Source: Variovorax sp. PBS-H4 (GTDB taxonomy: Bacteria; Pseudomonadota; Gammaproteobacteria; Burkholderiales; Burkholderiaceae_C). From it: DNA of 64,000 bases. The notes beneath the pieces were generated by a model. That model had not been told where the DNA came from. It saw only the letters and a list, made by a program, of their open reading frames with translations, and ran no database searches. Position 1 is the first letter of the stretch; each line of letters starts with the position of its first letter. The DNA lies in contig NZ_LR594675.1 in NCBI RefSeq assembly GCF_901827205.1, positions 186,001-250,000 on the forward strand, in the 5' to 3' direction. This document shows, one piece after another, positions 60,378 to 64,000 of the stretch. Position numbers and translations under genes: made by a program.

Positions 60378-61919
60378 ATGAATCTTCGTCGTCGAGATCT
60401 GAATCGCGCCGCGCTGTGGCTCGCCCTGTGCGGCTGGTCGGCCGCGGGCCCTGCGCGCGCGCAACCGGCGCCGCGCTGGCGCTCGAACCCGTTCACGCTC
60501 GGCGTCGCCAGCGGGCAGCCCCGGCCGGACAGCGTCGTGCTCTGGACGCGGCTCGCGGCCGACGATGAGCCGGCTTTCGAGGGTCTGCAGCGCTGCGCCG
60601 TGCGCTACGAAGTCTTCGGCGATGCCGAACTCAAGCGACCTGTGATGCAGGGCGAAGTGCAGGCCGAAGCGGCGCACGCATTCAGCGTCCACGTGCATGC
60701 GCAAGGCCTGGCACCGCAGCGCGAGTACTGGTATCGCTTCAGCTGTGGTGATGCGCGCAGCCCTGTTGGACGCACGCGCACGGCCCCTGCGGCGGATGCG
60801 GCGGTGCCGCGGCTGCGCTTTGCACTCGGCTCCTGCCAGAACTACGAGCATGGCTACTACGCGGCGCATCGCGAGATCGCGACGCGCGAGCTCGACTTCG
60901 TGCTTTTCGTTGGCGACTACATCTACGAAGGCAGTACCCAGGGCCCGGCGGCGCGCCGGCACGGCGCGCCCATCCCGGTGACATTGGAGGAATACCGCGC
61001 ACGCCATGCGCTGTACAAGCGCGACACCGACCTGCAGGCCGCCCATGCAGCCCACCCGTGGATCCTGACCTGGGACGACCACGAGGTCGTCAACGACTAC
61101 GCCAACGATCGCGACCCGGCATACACCGACGCCGCGCTCTTCCTGCAGCGCCGCGCGGCCGCCTATCGCGCCTACTTCGAGCACATGCCGCTGCTGCTGC
61201 CGCCGCAAGGGGCGTCGATGCGCATTCACGACCGCTTCGCCTGGGGCCGGCTGGCCGAGCTCTGGACGCTCGACACGCGACAGCACCGAAGTCACCATGC
61301 CTGCCCCGATCCGGCGCACGACTGGGGCCGCCTGGTGATCGGCTGCGAGGCGCTCGCGGAGCCGTCTCGCACCATGCTCGGCGCCAGCCAGTCGCAGTGG
61401 CTGGCACAGGGCCTGGCGTCATCAGGAAGGCAATGGAAGCTGCTGGGCCAGTCCACCCAGATGAGCCCCACCAGCCTGGAGGCGCCGCGCGGCCGCCAGT
61501 TCTGGACCGACGGCTGGGACGGCTACCCCGTAGCCCGCCGGCAACTGCTTCAAGGCATTGCCGAGGGCGGCGTACGCGACGTGGTGGTGTTGGGGGGCGA
61601 TGTGCACCGCTACGTGGCTGCCGATCTGCGCGTGGTGCCCAACGACCCGGCGTCGCCGGTGGTCGCGAGCGAGTTCGTCGGCGGCTCGATCAGTTCGCGC
61701 GGCGCCAGCCGAGGCTCCATGGAATCGCTGCAGCGCGACAACCCCGACGTGGTGCACGCGCGCGGCGACGAGCGCGGCTATGCCTTGATAGAGGCCACGC
61801 CGCAGGCGATGCACTGCGAATTCCGCGCGACCGCGCATCCGGCGGCGCTCGACGCGCGCCTCCACACCCAGGCGAGCTTTGCCGTGGAAGCGGGCCACGC
61901 GGGCGTGAAGCAGGCCTGA
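60378..61919 (+). CDS. PhoD-type alkaline phosphatase, Tat-exported
   Basis: 513 residues. Twin-arginine signal NLRRRDLNRAALWLALCG. PhoD motifs: FALGSCQNYEHGYY, FVLFVGDYIYEG, LTWDDHEVVNDYAND, VVLGGDVHRYVA (Ca/Fe-binding site). Secreted phosphomonoesterase/diesterase for phosphate scavenging. ATG 60378 begins the Tat signal. Convergent with the metallophosphoesterase. Confidence 0.92.
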   Translation: MNLRRRDLNRAALWLALCGWSAAGPARAQPAPRWRSNPFTLGVASGQPRPDSVVLWTRLAADDEPAFEGLQRCAVRYEVFGDAELKRPVMQGEVQAEAAHAFSVHVHAQGLAPQREYWYRFSCGDARSPVGRTRTAPAADAAVPRLRFALGSCQNYEHGYYAAHREIATRELDFVLFVGDYIYEGSTQGPAARRHGAPIPVTLEEYRARHALYKRDTDLQAAHAAHPWILTWDDHEVVNDYANDRDPAYTDAALFLQRRAAAYRAYFEHMPLLLPPQGASMRIHDRFAWGRLAELWTLDTRQHRSHHACPDPAHDWGRLVIGCEALAEPSRTMLGASQSQWLAQGLASSGRQWKLLGQSTQMSPTSLEAPRGRQFWTDGWDGYPVARRQLLQGIAEGGVRDVVVLGGDVHRYVAADLRVVPNDPASPVVASEFVGGSISSRGASRGSMESLQRDNPDVVHARGDERGYALIEATPQAMHCEFRATAHPAALDARLHTQASFAVEAGHAGVKQA

Positions 61920-61925
61920 ATCTGC

Positions 61926-62756
61926 TCAGGCCGCGCGGCCGGGCCGCCCGGGCGGCACCTCGACGAGCAGGTCCGGCCTGAAACCCTCCTGCTCGCCCTT
62001 GGACATGTAGCCCAGCGGGTTCGCCACCACCCTGCAACCGTCCTTCACATAGTCGAAGGCGCAATGCAGATGGCCGTGCAGCCACAGGTCGGCGAGGGGC
62101 AGCAATTCGTCCAGCGAGTTGCAGAAGCCTGCGGTGCCTGGGCTCAGTCCATAACGGGGGTCGGCGCTGGCGAGCGTCGGCGCAAAGTGCGTGACGGCCA
62201 CTGTCGGCCCGTCAAATTCCTGTGCCAGTGCGTGACGCAGCCAGGCTTGGCAGGTGAGTGAGTGCTCTCTCATCGACTCGGCGAGAAAGATCTCGCCGGC
62301 CCGTATCGTCCCTGTTTTCTCCAGGTAGAAGTTGGCAGCGCGCATGGCTTTGCCGCGTTTCTTGAGTGCCTCGCTCATGCTGTCGCCGTGCTGGACCAGC
62401 GCGTCGAAATCGGCCCACAAGGTGGTGCCGATGAACCGAACCCCATCGATCACGCGACTCTCACGCTCGAGCCACTGGATCTCCAGTGCTTCGCACTGCG
62501 CGCGCAGGCGTTCATGGGTTTGATCGAAATCGGCGCTGTCGTACTCGTGGTTGCCGGGCACGTAGAACACCGGCACCGGCCAGCCATGCCGCGGTGAAAA
62601 ACGCGTAAGCCCGAAGTCGGGTTCGAGCAAGCGAGACCCCGACTGATAAGACCCCACGTCGCCGGCGAGGATCAGCAGATCGGCGCCGGGCGCCGGGGCA
62701 ACCCGGAATTGGGGATGCGTCTCCAGATGCAGATCCGAGAGCAGCTGAAGCTTCAT
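61926..62756 (-). CDS. Calcineurin-like metallophosphoesterase
   Basis: 276 residues. Metal motifs LLSDLHLETHP, ILAGDVGSYQ, PGNHEYD, AVTHFAPT and LHGHLHCAFDY all present. No signal peptide, so cytosolic. Substrate unknown; similar proteins are phosphodiesterases or nucleotidases. Confidence 0.9.
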   Translation of the reverse strand: MKLQLLSDLHLETHPQFRVAPAPGADLLILAGDVGSYQSGSRLLEPDFGLTRFSPRHGWPVPVFYVPGNHEYDSADFDQTHERLRAQCEALEIQWLERESRVIDGVRFIGTTLWADFDALVQHGDSMSEALKKRGKAMRAANFYLEKTGTIRAGEIFLAESMREHSLTCQAWLRHALAQEFDGPTVAVTHFAPTLASADPRYGLSPGTAGFCNSLDELLPLADLWLHGHLHCAFDYVKDGCRVVANPLGYMSKGEQEGFRPDLLVEVPPGRPGRAA

Positions 62757-62879
62757 CGCTTGAGTCTAGGCGAATATCCCTATGCAAAAAGTGCATGAGA
62801 CAGGCCTGGAAATACTGGGGAAAACCCTTAATCTTGATTTCATTACCACTCTACCGCGGCTTGTTTGGCCGCAAACGTC

Positions 62880-63053
62880 ATGTTCAGCCTTGTTGCCCAA
62901 GTGGCACGCCTCTTTCGCTTCAACGCCCTCGAAGCTCCTTCGAGCCCTGCCGCTACCCTCATGGAAAGCGCCGACTCCCGCGCCGGCCTGGATGCCCATC
63001 ACGCCCAGGAACTGCGCGCTGCCGCCAGCGCCTGGCTGAGCGTCGTCCGCTAA
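62880..63053 (+). CDS. Small hypothetical protein
   Basis: 57 residues from ATG 62880: FSLVAQVARLFRFNALEAPS at the start and DAHHAQELRAAASAWLSVVR at the end. Helical. The stop codon overlaps the convergent LysR stop by 4 bp. Coding status uncertain, but the stop context and composition favour a real gene. Confidence 0.5.
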   Translation: MFSLVAQVARLFRFNALEAPSSPAATLMESADSRAGLDAHHAQELRAAASAWLSVVR

Positions 63054-64000
63054 GCCGGTCCTCCCGGTGCGCCGGCGAAGGCTGCCCTTGCCGAGCGCAG
63101 CAGCGCCTGCCGCAACCAGCCATGAGCATGCCCATGCTGCGCCCGCCGATGCCAGATGGCGTCCACGTGCACCAGTGGCTGCTGAAAGGGCAACTCCTGC
63201 AGCACGAACTGCTCGTCGATGCCCGTGACCTTGACGAAATGGCGGGGCAATACCGTTAGAAGGTCCGAACTGGCGACCACGCGGCCGGCCGTAAAAAATT
63301 GGTTGACAGTCGCCACGATGCGGCGCTCCCGCCCAAGCGCACCGAGGGTCTGGTCGATGAAGCCGTAGGGCCGGCCCGAGAAGCTCACCAGCAGGTGCCG
63401 CGCGGCGCAGAACGCATCGAGCGTCAGCGGCTGCTCGGCCAGCGGGTGGCCGCGCCGCATCACACACACGTATTCGCCTACGTAAAGCCGCTGTGTATCG
63501 AAAGGCAGCAGGGCGGCGTCGGACTGCCCGCGCGCGGCCAAGTTGGCGATCACTGCCGGGAAATAGCCGATGGCCATGTCCACTTCCTCGCTCTCCAGCA
63601 GGCGGCGGGGGTCGCGGGTGGTCAGTGGAAGGACCCGCAGCGAGATGGCAGGTGCTTCTTTCTCGACGATCTTGATCAGCCCGGGAATCAGTTCCGCCGC
63701 AGTGGCATCGGCCATGGCGAGCACAAAGGTGTCGTCGGCGACAGCGGCGTCGAATTCGCCGGGGGCGAGCGTGTGCTGCAGTTGCCGCAATGCGCCGCGC
63801 ACCGTCGGCCACAGTGCCAGGGCGCGGGGCGTGGGCTCGACGCCGGCGCCCGAGCGGCGCACCAGTTCGTCCCCCAGAGTTTCACGCAGGCGCCGCAGCG
63901 CGTTGCTCACGGCGGGCTGGGTGATCGAGAGATTGCGTGCGGCACGTGTGAGATTGCGCTCCGCCATGACCTCGTCGAAAACGCGCAGGAGGTTCAGGTC
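63050..64000 (-). CDS. LysR-family regulator, 5' end outside the window
   Basis: The frame is open to the window edge (317 codons); in-frame residues DLNLLRVFDEV precede the internal ATG at 63967, so the true start lies just beyond 64000. Helix-turn-helix NLTRAARNLSITQPAVSNAL, then LRRLRETLGDEL, and a LysR effector domain (IDQTLGALGRERRIVATVNQ). Of NodD/PnpR-like form. Target unknown. Confidence 0.9.
   Translation of the reverse strand, partial: DLNLLRVFDEVMAERNLTRAARNLSITQPAVSNALRRLRETLGDELVRRSGAGVEPTPRALALWPTVRGALRQLQHTLAPGEFDAAVADDTFVLAMADATAAELIPGLIKIVEKEAPAISLRVLPLTTRDPRRLLESEEVDMAIGYFPAVIANLAARGQSDAALLPFDTQRLYVGEYVCVMRRGHPLAEQPLTLDAFCAARHLLVSFSGRPYGFIDQTLGALGRERRIVATVNQFFTAGRVVASSDLLTVLPRHFVKVTGIDEQFVLQELPFQQPLVHVDAIWHRRAQHGHAHGWLRQALLRSARAAFAGAPGGPA

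Noticed and set aside
1..64000. tRNA, rRNA, CRISPR array or intact IS element
   Set aside because: No cloverleaf with CCA end, no rRNA-like conserved block, no regularly spaced repeats and no transposase were found on reading both strands.

Overview
The window is a high-GC bacterial chromosome segment. Three orphan tripartite tricarboxylate transporter (TTT/Bug) receptors, many LysR regulators beside catabolic genes, a stressosome, a MocR regulator, acetoacetyl-CoA synthetase and a glutaryl-CoA dehydrogenase/CoA-transferase pair suggest a soil betaproteobacterium of the Comamonadaceae, most like Variovorax. This is inference from gene content; no rRNA or tRNA gene was seen. No CRISPR array or intact insertion sequence was seen.

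Layout. 1-1986: an acrylyl-CoA reductase (cut by the window start) behind a LysR gene, with a LysR-type dyad between them. 2533-8259: an acid-degradation cluster of acyl-CoA ligase, TTT receptor and LysR, divergent from a NodB-fold hydrolase and an enoyl-CoA hydratase. 8576-12706: an accessory patch with an ImmA/IrrE-DUF4411 toxin-antitoxin-like pair, an SDR with a doubtful start, a SnoaL-like secreted protein and a lone XRE regulator with a direct-repeat operator candidate. 12813-18341: a six-gene stressosome cassette (RsbR, RsbS, RsbT, SpoIIE-type phosphatase, two histidine kinases). 18603-21897: cell-wall enzymes and small proteins, including a free-standing RNA polymerase alpha-CTD-like protein. 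21904-24126: ketosynthase, acyl carrier protein and PAP2 membrane protein. 24440-26203: an AAA ATPase plus TOPRIM-like protein, a candidate defence pair in more AT-rich DNA.

26357-41767: acetoacetyl-CoA synthetase, membrane and unknown genes, a sulfur/peroxide cluster (ETHE1-rhodanese, peroxiredoxin), the glutaryl-CoA pair with its LysR, a Fic protein, a CopD-like protein, a long hairpin repeat and a MocR regulator. 42005-48201: a LacI-controlled catabolic operon with intradiol dioxygenase, SDR, beta-keto acid cleavage enzyme, MDR dehydrogenase, cupin and TTT receptor, with a perfect LacI-type operator. 48316-51939: a Ser/Thr kinase, an OmpA-like lipoprotein and small partners. 52011-58480: glutaminase, DMT exporter, BON protein, then a GntR-controlled TTT receptor/TauE/amidohydrolase operon. 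58492-64000: flavin reductase, SpmAB fusion, PhoD-type phosphatase, metallophosphoesterase and a LysR gene cut by the window end.

Overall the segment is a mosaic of small regulator-plus-pathway units for organic acids and aromatics, interrupted by signalling and defence-like islands. Most adjacent genes in operons overlap by 4 bp or are separated by a few bases, which supports the operon calls.
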